Part shown: one piece after another, positions 18,685 to 27,300 of the stretch
Layout of the letters: every line of letters starts with the position of its first letter
How positions within the stretch are numbered: the first letter of the stretch is position 1
NCBI GenBank assembly: GCA_024213275.1
Contig: JANAVG010000003.1
Location: 310,001 to 374,000, forward strand
DNA: 64,000 bases
DNA from: Rossellomorea sp. BNER
Lineage (GTDB): Bacteria > Bacillota > Bacilli > Bacillales > Bacillaceae_B
Direction: 5' to 3'
The notes under the pieces: model-generated
The model's input: only the letters and a program-made list of their open reading frames with translations
The model's database searches: none
Told to the model about the DNA's origin: nothing
Made by a program: the position numbers and the translations under genes

Positions 18685-19440
18685 TTAATACCTCAATTTT
18701 AACAATACATCTCTAATATCTTCATCCTCCATAATAGTGTCTTTATATTTTTGTGTGATTTCCGTTAAAGCCACATCATGATAAAAAAATTCAGTAAAGA
18801 ACTTCACTAATGGATTCGATTGGGTTCGGATTGCCTGCCATTTTGATTCTTCTATTCCTGCAAATAATATTTCCTGTTTATCTACGATTAGAATTCTGCT
18901 TCTCTCGAGAGTCGCTTTAGAATCTGGAATTAGGGTAGACACAGTAGGAATCGATGTAGAGAATGGACCAACTACATGTATGTTTACCATAATGCCTGCA
19001 TGATGTTTAGCCTCTAATAGTGGAAGATAGGTGCTTAAATCATCAGCCCATCCAGAAATATAAATAGAATGCTGTGCTTGTTGGATTAACTCAGTAAGCA
19101 AAGATTGTATGGAATGATTATCTTTTAATGTCCAAACACGTTCATCTGACGGTGTTTTTTTTATTTGTGTAGTCCTTAATTGCTGAAGATTTGATTCGAA
19201 TTCCGTTTTAAGTTTTTTTATTGTAGCCTCAATGGGAAGAGCAGAATAAAGACGCTTTTTTTCAATGGTTGATTCAAGAATCATTCCTTTTTCATTTAAA
19301 CGATGAAGGACTTCATATACTTTTGAACGAGGAACTCCAGAACTTTTAACAATTCCTGTTGCGTCTAAAGGTTGATCCACGGTAATGAGTGATTGATATA
19401 CTTGGCTTTCATATTGTGTGAAACCGAATTGTTGAAGCAT
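18685..19440 (-). CDS. TrmB-family transcriptional regulator
   Basis: A 251-residue product. The N-terminal winged helix (FGFTQYESQVYQSLI, then SSGVPRSKVYEVLHRLNEKG) is the TrmB DNA-binding domain. The remainder carries the second TrmB domain, with SIYISGWADDL near 135 and ILFAGIEESKW near 195, resembling PLD-like effector folds. TrmB proteins sense sugars or other small molecules. It is divergent from an MFS exporter, and a perfect 10-bp inverted repeat lies in the shared promoter. Confidence 0.88.
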   Translation of the reverse strand: MLQQFGFTQYESQVYQSLITVDQPLDATGIVKSSGVPRSKVYEVLHRLNEKGMILESTIEKKRLYSALPIEATIKKLKTEFESNLQQLRTTQIKKTPSDERVWTLKDNHSIQSLLTELIQQAQHSIYISGWADDLSTYLPLLEAKHHAGIMVNIHVVGPFSTSIPTVSTLIPDSKATLERSRILIVDKQEILFAGIEESKWQAIRTQSNPLVKFFTEFFYHDVALTEITQKYKDTIMEDEDIRDVLLKLRY

Positions 19441-19540
19441 TTATCATTGACTCCTTGATTTATGTATTCATTACTACCATCATAGCATAGTCGTACATCT
19501 TTTTTTATACGATGAAATTTAATGTAGTCTTCTCTCGGAT

Positions 19541-19570
19541 ATTATGTTACTATTCTAGTGGTAACATAAT
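19541..19570. promoter_or_regulatory. Inverted-repeat operator between TrmB and MFS genes
   Basis: ATTATGTTAC (19541-19550) and GTAACATAAT (19561-19570) form a perfect 10-bp inverted repeat with a 10-base spacer. It overlaps a possible -10 box TATTCT of the MFS gene. It is the probable binding site of the divergent TrmB protein. Confidence 0.65.
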
Positions 19571-19587
19571 AGAAAGGGCGTTATACT

Positions 19588-20772
19588 ATGGATAAGCGTG
19601 TTTACTTACTAACGATTGTATCGTTTGTTGTTGGAATGGTTGAGTTAATTATTGGTGGAATATTAGATTTAGTTGCAACAGATTTGGAGGTTAGTCTTGG
19701 TCAAGCTGGCTTTCTTATTACGGTATTTTCACTTGTGTTTGCCATTGCGGCACCTATTTTATTAACTTTGACTGGAAAGGTTGAAAGGAAACGTTTAACA
19801 TTATATTCCTTATTAATCTTTCTTGTAGGGAATGGGATAGCCGCTATCAGTCAAACTTATGGTCTATTATTAGTTGCGCGGATCATTTCAGCAGCTAGTG
19901 GTTCTTTACTAGTTGTTTTATGTGTAACAATAGCCTCAAACATCGTATCCGAAAAATTCCGAGCAAGAGCAATAGGAATCGTCTTTATGGGAATAAGTGC
20001 TTCTCTTGTCTTAGGGGTGCCGATTGGACTGATGCTTGGGAATTCTTTTGGTTGGAGAGCGCCATTTATTTTAATCACAATTCTCACATTACTTTCAATT
20101 ATTGGAGTGTATTTCTTTATGGATAGAATTGCTCCAAAGCCTTCAATTCCAATTAAAGAACAATTACGGACACTAAAAAATCATAAGGTTTTATTTGCTC
20201 AATTGACATCATTTTTATTTTTAGCAGGCCATCTAACATTATATGGATATTTGACTCCGTTTTTAAAAACAACCCTGGGACTCAATGGGACTTGGGTGAG
20301 TATTGTTTATTTAATCTTTGGAGTTGCAGCAGTAGTAGGCGGGGGAGTGGGAGGCATTCTTGCTGACAAATTTGGGACAAAACCTACAATCCTTTCTGTG
20401 ATTGTTTTCTTTGCACTATCCATCTTTGCTATTCCGTACACAACATTTGCTTTACCGGTATTTTTAGTTGTGATGGTGATTTGGAGTATGCTAAGCTGGG
20501 CGATTACCCCTGCGATGCAAAGCTATTTAATTGAGTCCTCACCCGAAAGCTCTGATATTCAGCAAAGCTTAAATAATTCTGCCCTGCACTTTGGAATTGC
20601 CTTTGGATCGTTGATCGGCGGTATTGTCATTGAGAAGTCGAGTGTCGAATTAAATCCAACTGTTGGTGGTTTGTTTATCCTATTAGCATTCGGCACAGCT
20701 GTTTTTTCGATGGCTAGAAAGGAAATGGCAATTTTTTCATCTTATCAAAAACAAAGAAAAAATGCTGGATGA
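19588..20772 (+). CDS. MFS drug/sugar efflux transporter (DHA1-type)
   Basis: A 394-residue product with twelve hydrophobic segments. It has the MFS motif GKVERKRL after TM2 and the second-half counterpart ADKFGTKPT after TM8. The FRARAIGIVFMGISASLVLGVPIG stretch (TM4-5 region) is typical of arabinose/purine-efflux and DHA1 exporters. ATG 19588 follows AAAGGG. The divergent TrmB regulator probably controls it. The substrate is unknown. Confidence 0.87.
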   Translation: MDKRVYLLTIVSFVVGMVELIIGGILDLVATDLEVSLGQAGFLITVFSLVFAIAAPILLTLTGKVERKRLTLYSLLIFLVGNGIAAISQTYGLLLVARIISAASGSLLVVLCVTIASNIVSEKFRARAIGIVFMGISASLVLGVPIGLMLGNSFGWRAPFILITILTLLSIIGVYFFMDRIAPKPSIPIKEQLRTLKNHKVLFAQLTSFLFLAGHLTLYGYLTPFLKTTLGLNGTWVSIVYLIFGVAAVVGGGVGGILADKFGTKPTILSVIVFFALSIFAIPYTTFALPVFLVVMVIWSMLSWAITPAMQSYLIESSPESSDIQQSLNNSALHFGIAFGSLIGGIVIEKSSVELNPTVGGLFILLAFGTAVFSMARKEMAIFSSYQKQRKNAG

Positions 20773-20776
20773 TTGG

Positions 20777-20892
20777 GGGCTGTCCAAAAACAAAGGTGTC
20801 TGGAACCACAACTTTAAGATGTAGAAGAAACCCCACAGACATCTTCTGTATTTGGACAATCCTATTGGTTCCGGACCCCTTTTGGACAGCCC
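20777..20892. repeat. MITE-like element, family B, full copy
   Basis: Ends are GGGCTGTCCAAAA and TTTTGGACAGCCC. It contains GGTGTCTGGAACCACAACTT and, near the other end, GGTTCCGGACCCC. Length is 116 bp, with no coding content. It lies between convergent genes. Confidence 0.8.
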
Positions 20893-20934
20893 AATAAAAT
20901 TGGTGGTGTCGATACAGTCCCACCAATTTTATTT
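20893..20934. terminator. Bidirectional terminator next to element B
   Basis: AATAAAATTGGTGG pairs with CCACCAATTTTATT over 13 bases, between the convergent MFS and LysR genes. Confidence 0.8.
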
Positions 20935-20936
20935 AA

Positions 20937-21048
20937 AGCTGTTTTCTAAAAGATTGTTGATTTTTAAGAAAATTATGTAAAAAGGTTGGTTGGAGCGGAA
21001 ATCAACTAACTCCTTTTCAAATAACAACAATGTTTACGAAATCAGCCT
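20937..21048. repeat. Family C repeat lacking its GC-rich core
   Basis: Ends AAAGCTGTTTTCT and TTTACGAAATCAGCCTT. The interior keeps GTTGGTTGGAGCGGAAATCAAC and AACTCCTTTTCAAATAACAAC but lacks the GC-rich centre of the 26672 and 41102 copies. It reaches the stop codon of the neighbouring LysR gene. Confidence 0.7.
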
Positions 21049-21929
21049 TATTTAAATAATTCAATAAATCTATTCGCTGCTTTTGAAAGATATCTTTCTT
21101 TAAGCCAAACTAGTGCTGTTTCGGATTGAAGGGGGGTATCTTTTATATCTAGTACTTTAATGTCTTTATTCACTGAGGGAGGGATGGAGGTCTTAGGGAG
21201 AATCCCTGCCCCGATATTTGAGGCGATTAATGAAAGAAGGATATTGACATCAGGACATTCACACAAAATATTGGGCTTCATGTTTATTCGATTAAATTCC
21301 TCGATAATGATTTCGTAAATACCTCCACCTTTGGTTCTATGCATTAACAGTAAGGGAATATTACCGATTTCCTTCAGTGTAATCGAATCCTTGGAATGGA
21401 AGGACTCCCACTCCTTTGGTATGACAAGCACAAAGGGTTCTTTACCGATATGGACGATAGTCAGATCTTTCCCCTCTAGCGGGAGACGGATAATGGCAAG
21501 CTCAATATCGCGGTTTTCTAGATGTTTTCTTATTTCGTATGGATCTCCACCCCATATTCTAAAGGAGACATTTGGGTATTTTTCATTAAATTCTTGTATT
21601 TTCTTCGGTAAATAAGAAACACAAGATGGAACGACTCCAAATGATAACGATCCTCTAATTCCCTCTGTCACTTCCTTCACTTCAAGCATTGATTCTTCAA
21701 ACAAACTTAAGACCCCTTGAGCTTTTTCATAAAGAACTTTTCCTGTTTCAGTTAACTCCATGCTTTTCCCATTTCGTTTTCTCTCTAATAATGTGGCCCC
21801 AAGTTCTTCTTCCATCAGACGAAGTTGCTGGCTCAAAGGAGGTTGTGACATATGTAGCTTCCCAGCTGCACGTGAGATTTGTCCTTCTTCAGCAATAACA
21901 AGAAAATAGCGTAGTTGTCTAATGTCCAT
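21048..21929 (-). CDS. LysR-family transcriptional regulator
   Basis: A 293-residue product with an N-terminal HTH (QISRAAGKLHMSQPPLSQQL, residues 17-36) and a two-lobe effector domain (SLSFGVVPSCVSYLP near 91-105). It is divergent from an MFS gene, which it probably controls. The start codon follows a GAGGTGAAAAA ribosome site. The effector is unknown. Confidence 0.9.
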   Translation of the reverse strand: MDIRQLRYFLVIAEEGQISRAAGKLHMSQPPLSQQLRLMEEELGATLLERKRNGKSMELTETGKVLYEKAQGVLSLFEESMLEVKEVTEGIRGSLSFGVVPSCVSYLPKKIQEFNEKYPNVSFRIWGGDPYEIRKHLENRDIELAIIRLPLEGKDLTIVHIGKEPFVLVIPKEWESFHSKDSITLKEIGNIPLLLMHRTKGGGIYEIIIEEFNRINMKPNILCECPDVNILLSLIASNIGAGILPKTSIPPSVNKDIKVLDIKDTPLQSETALVWLKERYLSKAANRFIELFK

Positions 21930-22083
21930 TTTTTCACCTCATTATAATATATATGTAAATAATATATAAAAGTAATTATATAGATATTTTAAGTATGATT
22001 ATATACATGATACGATTGTAAAGCAACATGCGGAAATGCTGAGTAATAATTATGTATTTAGTTGTAGTTGGAGGAGAAGAATT

Positions 22084-23295
22084 TTGAACAAACCTAGACT
22101 ATGGACAAAAAATTTCATCGGAATTTCGATTGCGAATTTTCTAGTTTTCATTACCTTTTATTATTTGTTGGTTACATTGCCAATTTATGCATTACAAGAT
22201 TTGAATGGAAATGCAGTAGAAGCAGGCCTTATTACCACAACGTTTTTGATTGCGGCGATATTCAGTCGTCCGTTTGCTGGAAAATGGATTGAAAAAGTAG
22301 GGAAATTCCCTATACTTATGAGCGCTTTACTTATACTCTGCCTAGCATCTGCTCTCTACTTTCTTCCACATTCTATGACGGCTATGCTCATTCTACGGTT
22401 TTGTCACGGAATTGGTTTTGGAATGGCCACAACCGCAATTGGAGCAATTGTTGCAGACCTCATCCCTGAATCTCGAAAAGGTGAAGGAATGGGCTATTAT
22501 GGACTGACCATCAATCTCGGAATGGTTATTGGTCCTTTTTTAGGTTTAACGATCATGCAGCAATTAGGAACAAATGTGATGTTTACGATTAATGCCATTT
22601 GTGCGGTTCTTGCCATTCTTGCAGGGTTATTCATTAGATTACCTAAAAATAAGAAAACACCAAAAATGTCAGTTGAACCTAAACCAAGTGGAGGCATTAA
22701 GGGTTTATTTGAAATCTCCGCTATTCCTATATCATTGGTTGCGGCTTTCTTTGGCCTAGTTTATTCATCGATTATTTCCTTTGTTTCTATTTATGCAAAG
22801 GAGATTGGATTAGTTGAAGCTGCAAGTTACTTCTTTATTGTTTATGCAGTTGTGCTTTTACTTTCAAGACCGTTTACTGGCAAATGGTTTGATCAATACG
22901 GAGCTAACGTAATCATCTACCCTTCCATTTTATGCTTTGCCATTGGGACCTATTTGCTTAGTGTATCATCATCAGCTCCTATGTTCCTTTTATCAGCAGC
23001 GCTTATCGGTCTTGGATGGGGAACAGCTTTTCCAAGTTTACAGACCATTGCCATTCAATTAGCCCCCCCTAAAAAGAGAGCACTAGCCACAGCTACTTAC
23101 CTCTCGATATTTGATTTTGGATTTGGGGTAGGTTCACTTATTTTTGGTATGGTTGTAACTGGAATTGGACATAGCGCATTATATTTTTATAGTACATTCC
23201 TAGTACTAATCGGACTCGGTGTTTACTATTTCCTTCATGGGAAAAAGGATTTACGTTTGAAAAATAAAGTTCAACAAGATCAAGTAGCAAGTTAA
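22084..23295 (+). CDS. MFS transporter
   Basis: Start TTG 22084 follows GAGGAGA with six bases between; codons back to 22036 lack a ribosome site. The 403-residue product has twelve hydrophobic segments and a C-terminal Lys-rich tail. It includes the MFS block GKWIEKVGKFPIL after TM2, and GIGFGMATTAIGAIVADLIP near 115-134. It resembles drug-efflux MFS proteins of Bacillus (YwoG type). The divergent LysR gene is the likely regulator. The substrate is unknown. Confidence 0.86.
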   Translation: MNKPRLWTKNFIGISIANFLVFITFYYLLVTLPIYALQDLNGNAVEAGLITTTFLIAAIFSRPFAGKWIEKVGKFPILMSALLILCLASALYFLPHSMTAMLILRFCHGIGFGMATTAIGAIVADLIPESRKGEGMGYYGLTINLGMVIGPFLGLTIMQQLGTNVMFTINAICAVLAILAGLFIRLPKNKKTPKMSVEPKPSGGIKGLFEISAIPISLVAAFFGLVYSSIISFVSIYAKEIGLVEAASYFFIVYAVVLLLSRPFTGKWFDQYGANVIIYPSILCFAIGTYLLSVSSSAPMFLLSAALIGLGWGTAFPSLQTIAIQLAPPKKRALATATYLSIFDFGFGVGSLIFGMVVTGIGHSALYFYSTFLVLIGLGVYYFLHGKKDLRLKNKVQQDQVAS

Positions 23296-23367
23296 AGAAG
23301 CTTTTACCTATTAAATGAAACAACGGATATTTACTAAGAGAAAAACAAGTTTATGCATATGAAAGTA

Positions 23368-23484
23368 GGGTTGTCCAAAAAGGGGTGCTGAACCACTATA
23401 ATTATCCGTATATAGAAGATGTCTGAAGGATTTCTTCTATATATTGAAGTTGTGGTTCCTGACACCTTGGTTTTAAGACAGCCC
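23368..23484. repeat. MITE-like element, family B, inverted copy
   Basis: Ends GGGTTGTCCAAAAA and AAGACAGCCCC. Internal GTGGTTCCTGACACCTTGG reads opposite to the 20777 copy. Length is 117 bp. Confidence 0.75.
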
Positions 23485-23590
23485 CTTCAAGTTTTTTAAA
23501 ATTTTCGCTATGTATGGAATCCGAGCAAACCTTTACAGATTGCTTTCAATACTTAAACAGAAGCATTCCTATAAATGAGGGATATAAAAA

Positions 23591-23713
23591 ATGAAGACCC
23601 CTTGGGTAAGATTCTTGGTGTCTGGAAGCTGGAGTAGCGACGAGGAACCAATCTGTTTACCAAGAGGACTTGCAATGATTGATCATCAAAAATACCTTTT
23701 TACCCTTTTATAA
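23591..23713 (+). CDS. Possible 40-residue protein
   Basis: ATG 23591 follows TGAGGGA by about eight bases. The frame runs to TAA 23711-23713 and encodes MKTPWVRFLVSGSWSSDEEP followed by 20 residues. It is not recognised. It lies in an otherwise gene-free gap (23485-23760) next to a repeat, so it may be chance. Confidence 0.25.
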   Translation: MKTPWVRFLVSGSWSSDEEPICLPRGLAMIDHQKYLFTLL

Positions 23714-23760
23714 TAAGCATTGACAATGCCAACTCAAAAATGTAGCTCGTGCTCATTTTG

Positions 23761-24228
23761 TTACTCGGGTGGACTATATGAAACGATTCCTTTGATTTTC
23801 CACTTTCCATCAACCTTCGAAACTAACACATCATCAGGGATCATATTTTCTACACCATTCATTTCAACCTTCGATTCAACACGTATCATATATTCCTTAT
23901 CCCCAGTCATTTGTGAACGGAGTTGAACGGGTACATCATTTGTTGATTCCACCTTATCAACGGATTCGATAGAAAAGGAGTTAACCGTAAATCCCTGTTC
24001 TTCTTCCATTTGCAGAAATAGGTCAATGATTTCTTGTGGAGTTGCATTCAAAAAGTCAATATATTCTTCAGATAGCAATACTGTTGACTTTTCATAATTG
24101 CCTTCAGAAAGGTGGCTATAATACTGATCAACTATTTCTTCGGCCTCTTTACTATCGTTCATTCCGAAACATCCGCTACAAACAAGCATGAAGCCTAGCA
24201 AAATAGAAAATAAAGTTAATTTTTTCAT
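23761..24228 (-). CDS. Putative lipoprotein
   Basis: A 155-residue product whose signal peptide ends in the lipobox LVCSGC. The mature part begins with helix-rich AEEIVDQYYSHLSEGNYEKS and ends in a beta-rich VSKVDGKWKIKGIVSY. This resembles the NTF2-like/DUF4878-type lipoproteins of Bacilli. ATG 24228 follows AGGAGGAG. The role is unknown; it should sit on the outer face of the membrane. Confidence 0.75.
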   Translation of the reverse strand: MKKLTLFSILLGFMLVCSGCFGMNDSKEAEEIVDQYYSHLSEGNYEKSTVLLSEEYIDFLNATPQEIIDLFLQMEEEQGFTVNSFSIESVDKVESTNDVPVQLRSQMTGDKEYMIRVESKVEMNGVENMIPDDVLVSKVDGKWKIKGIVSYSPPE

Positions 24229-24380
24229 TAATAGATTCTCCTCCTGATGCTATTTCCTCTTTGATTTCTTGAAAAATGGCACAAACGAATCGTCGAAAGC
24301 AGTAATCAGATCATTTTGTTGATGTGAGACATGACTAAAACAGTATGAAAAAAAACTTCATACAACAAGCTGGTCATTAG

Positions 24381-24746
24381 CTAACGCCAGCGCAATGCAA
24401 TGAATAACCGGCAGCAATCCATATTAGCTACTTGTGATGTGAATTCTAAGCGTAGACCATCAGGATTGTATTGAACATCTACTTTTGAGGTAACCCCTAT
24501 TGAATGAATTAAACGTCTAACCTCCTCGATATCAGATGCCTGTGCAGCATACATTAATTCAGCGTCAAATTCTTTAGATTCAGATAACTTATTAAGAACT
24601 ATGCTCGCTTCCTTCATCAATTTCTTAGATTCATTTGCTGATTGATATAAAAGATTTGGGTCGATTTCAGGGTATTGACGAATCGGGTAATAAGAGTTTG
24701 GACGGTTAGGGGGGTGATGGTTTCTTGATTGATATAAATAACGCAT
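24381..24746 (-). CDS. Conserved Bacillus protein, possible spore-associated (YuzC-like)
   Basis: Start ATG 24746 follows GAAGGAGGGAAAC; the frame further upstream is leader. The 121-residue product has a Pro/Tyr/Asn-rich N-terminus, then LLYQSANESKKLMKEASIVL, EFDAELMYAAQASD and a C-terminal CCRLFIALRW. This layout reminds me of small inner-spore or coat-associated proteins such as YuzC, but I am recalling the pattern rather than aligning it. It has no signal peptide or membrane segment. Confidence 0.6.
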   Translation of the reverse strand: MRYLYQSRNHHPPNRPNSYYPIRQYPEIDPNLLYQSANESKKLMKEASIVLNKLSESKEFDAELMYAAQASDIEEVRRLIHSIGVTSKVDVQYNPDGLRLEFTSQVANMDCCRLFIALRWR

Positions 24747-25039
24747 GAACAGGTTTCCCTCCTTCGAAACGACATACAATAAACTATATGCACTGATGCT
24801 TATCTCAGGGAACAAAAAAACGCTCTAGAGTGTAGTTCATAATCGGGTGTATGTTTTATACACCAAGATGGATTCTGAGATATCACTTTCTTGGTAAGAA
24901 GGAAAATTAATATTGAGTGTAGAATTTGTACAAACACAGAATGAACTATATTCAGAAGTTCTAATGGATTTGGTTTAGACTCGAAGTTTACAATTCTCTT
25001 ATTGAACCTATGAAAATAAAAATGAAAAGGATGACCATA

Positions 25040-25576
25040 ATGGAAAAAAGACCAGAGAAAGATGAGTATGCCCATTTTTACACAACATACGTAAATTTAA
25101 TTCCAGAAGGAGATATAGTACAAATTTTAAAACAGCAAATAGAGGATACCAGTGACTTGTTAAACGACATTTCAGATCAACAGGCAAGTTTTAGATACGC
25201 TCCTGGTAAGTGGAGCTTAAAAGAAGTCATTGGCCATGTTGCAGATACTGAACGAATTATGGCATGGCGCCTCTTGTGTATTGCCAGAGGTGAGACAATA
25301 TCACTACCTGGCTTTGATGAAAATAGCTATGTTGAGAATGCATCGTTTAATCAACAATCGATGAATGAACTTCTTGAAAGTCTAGGTGTGGTTCGATTAT
25401 CAACTCTACATTTACTAAAGGGCCTCCATCAAGAAGATTGGTTACGGAAAGGGGTGGCTAACGAATCAGATGTGTCTGTCCGTGGTCTAGTGAGTATTAT
25501 CGCAGGTCACGAGCTTCATCACCGTACAATCATTAAAGAGCGTTATTTAATCTCGAATGATTATCCGACTATTTAA
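25040..25576 (+). CDS. DinB-family putative metal-dependent enzyme (YfiT-like)
   Basis: Start ATG 25040 follows AAAAGGA; earlier ATGs at 25010 and 25031 lack spacing. The 178-residue product is a four-helix DinB/YfiT-type fold. Metal-ligand histidines appear in KWSLKEVIGHVADTE (near residue 65) and in the paired AGHELHHRTIIKER (near residue 155). Members act as thiol-dependent transferases or hydrolases, often with bacillithiol. The substrate is unknown. Confidence 0.88.
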   Translation: MEKRPEKDEYAHFYTTYVNLIPEGDIVQILKQQIEDTSDLLNDISDQQASFRYAPGKWSLKEVIGHVADTERIMAWRLLCIARGETISLPGFDENSYVENASFNQQSMNELLESLGVVRLSTLHLLKGLHQEDWLRKGVANESDVSVRGLVSIIAGHELHHRTIIKERYLISNDYPTI

Positions 25577-25609
25577 ACTGATAATTCCCATTTCTCGCTA
25601 AATAGGAAA

Positions 25610-25708
25610 GGGCTGTCCAAAACCAAGGTGTCAGAACCACTATGAATGTCCATACATGTTCTATATATGGACATTCATAGTGGTTCCAGATCCCTTTTGG
25701 GACAGCCC
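25610..25708. repeat. MITE-like element, family B, compact hairpin copy
   Basis: Ends GGGCTGTCCAAAA and TTTTGGGACAGCCC. The centre CACTATGAATGTCCATA pairs with TATGGACATTCATAGTG, so almost the whole 99 bp can fold into one long hairpin. It lies between convergent genes and may also terminate transcription. Confidence 0.85.
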
Positions 25709-25723
25709 TATCATTTTATTTTG

Positions 25724-26617
25724 TTATTTGCTAGAAACTGTACGGTTATATGCCTTTTTTCGTTGGTACGTAGAAAGAACGACCCCTCCTACAATAAAGA
25801 CGGATCCTATTATTTCCACACCTGTGATGGGTTTGGATAGTAATAATAAACCAACAATCATTGCTACAAAAGGCTCTAAATTAGATAATATCGATGCCTT
25901 TGAAGCATCAACATGCCGAATGTTGTTATTCCACATAAGGGTAGCTATACCATGTACAACAACAGCCGTTCCGATCAAAAAAGCCCAATCAGAAATATCA
26001 AAGCTGATTCTTAAGGGGCTGTCTAGTGAAAAAGCAAACGGGATCGATATAATAAAGCCAACGATATTCGAATATAAAGTAATCGTGAGCGGATCTATTC
26101 TATGAGAGAGAAGCCTAGTCATAATAATCATAATCGCAAATGTTATCATCGTTACAACAATCCAGATAAGACCTTTGTCAATATGTAATGAAGAAAGATT
26201 GCCTTTTGTCACAACAAAGTAAATCCCTATGATGGCAAGTGTTGACCCCATCAACATTCGTATGGTTATTTTTTCTTTTAAAAATATAGCGGCTAAAAAT
26301 CCAGTTAAAATCGGTGTCGTCGCTAAAATTAACGCAGACGTCGTAGGGTCAGCCGTTTGTAAGCCTACAAAAAAAGACCATTGGTTAATAAATACACCAA
26401 TAACCCCAAGGGAAAAAATGGCGAGTAAATCAGATCGATTGATTCTTTTTAAATGTTTTTTGTAAGCCGATAATCCAATTAAAAATAGTACAATAAATAA
26501 TAGCCTTAGTAGTGTTAATAGAGCCGGGGAGAAGTCTTGAACTAATATCTTTCCAAATACAAAGTTACTTCCCCATACCACTACACAAATTGTTAGCCAA
26601 GTATAAGCTTTTAACAT
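25724..26617 (-). CDS. EamA-family (DMT) transporter
   Basis: A 297-residue product with ten membrane segments arranged as two EamA repeats. WGSNFVFGKILVQDFSP opens the first, and LEPFVAMIVGLLLLSKPITG closes the second. EamA proteins export amino acids, metabolites or drugs. The substrate is unknown and no regulator is adjacent. Confidence 0.88.
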   Translation of the reverse strand: MLKAYTWLTICVVVWGSNFVFGKILVQDFSPALLTLLRLLFIVLFLIGLSAYKKHLKRINRSDLLAIFSLGVIGVFINQWSFFVGLQTADPTTSALILATTPILTGFLAAIFLKEKITIRMLMGSTLAIIGIYFVVTKGNLSSLHIDKGLIWIVVTMITFAIMIIMTRLLSHRIDPLTITLYSNIVGFIISIPFAFSLDSPLRISFDISDWAFLIGTAVVVHGIATLMWNNNIRHVDASKASILSNLEPFVAMIVGLLLLSKPITGVEIIGSVFIVGGVVLSTYQRKKAYNRTVSSK

Positions 26618-26671
26618 AAAATCACCATTCCCTTAATCAAACTGCCAACTGTTTTATTCTAAACTTAATTG

Positions 26672-26901
26672 AAGGCTGTTTTCGTAAACATTGTTGTTAT
26701 TTGAAAAGGAGTTAGTTGGTTGGAACGAAAGGATGCTCGCTTTCCGCGGGGCGGGTGGTGAGCCTCCTCGTCGTCGCCTTGCTCCTGCTTAGGTCTCACC
26801 TGTCCCGCTTCTCCCGCAGGAGTCTCGCACCTGCAGCGAAGACCAACCTTTTCACAAAGATTTATGTTCTTAAAAAACAACAATCTTGTAGAAAACAGCT
26901 A
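26672..26901. repeat. Family C repeat with GC-rich core
   Basis: Ends AAGGCTGTTTTCGTAAAC and GTAGAAAACAGCTAATT. The core runs from GCTCGCTTTCCGCGGGGCGG to CTTCTCCCGCAGGAGTCTCG and is far richer in GC than its surroundings. The 41102 copy carries the same core inverted. Open frames within it are artefacts of the repeat. Confidence 0.8.
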
Positions 26902-27112
26902 ATTGAATGATCAGTATATTATTTTTTCGGTTTATTTTAACATATCTAGTAATTTTAAAGCTATTTAATAGTAGGATAATCAATAATTGTACGTTTCAAG
27001 GCTGCAATTTTTATTAAATGATAAACCCTAGTGGTACTTGACACAAAACTACCTTATATAATGGATGCTGCGAATGGTTTTTGATGAGAAAACCTTAAAC
27101 AAGGAGGAGAAA

Positions 27113-27217
27113 ATGCTGTTTTTGAAATCCGTTCATTTAACTTATATTTTCTTTTTGAAGATGGAAATGTGTAGATCCATACCTGAAGTTATAGGGTTGA
27201 CAGGTCAGGGTACGTAG
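27113..27217 (+). CDS. Possible 34-residue protein
   Basis: ATG 27113 follows AAGGAGGAGAAA, an excellent ribosome site. It encodes MLFLKSVHLTYIFFLKMEMC and 14 more residues. It may be a small gene, a leader or a remnant. The rest of the 26902-27300 gap shows AT-rich sequence with TTGACA at 27038 and TATAAT at 27057, too closely spaced for a normal promoter. Confidence 0.3.
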   Translation: MLFLKSVHLTYIFFLKMEMCRSIPEVIGLTGQGT

Positions 27218-27300
27218 ATATTCAGTTTAAATGATGATAATTTTCTGCAAAATTAGTAATCTAGTAATATATAATCGAATAACTGAAATGGGGGAAGAAT

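Noticed and set aside
26665-26910. Open frames on both strands (for example a 64-residue frame on the plus strand and a 72-residue frame on the minus strand)
   Set aside because: They lie entirely inside the family C repeat; the GC-rich core creates long frames, and no ribosome site precedes them.
27038-27062. TTGACA and TATAAT near 27038 and 27057 as a strong promoter
   Set aside because: The spacer is only 13 bases, much shorter than the usual 17, so the pair is not a standard promoter.
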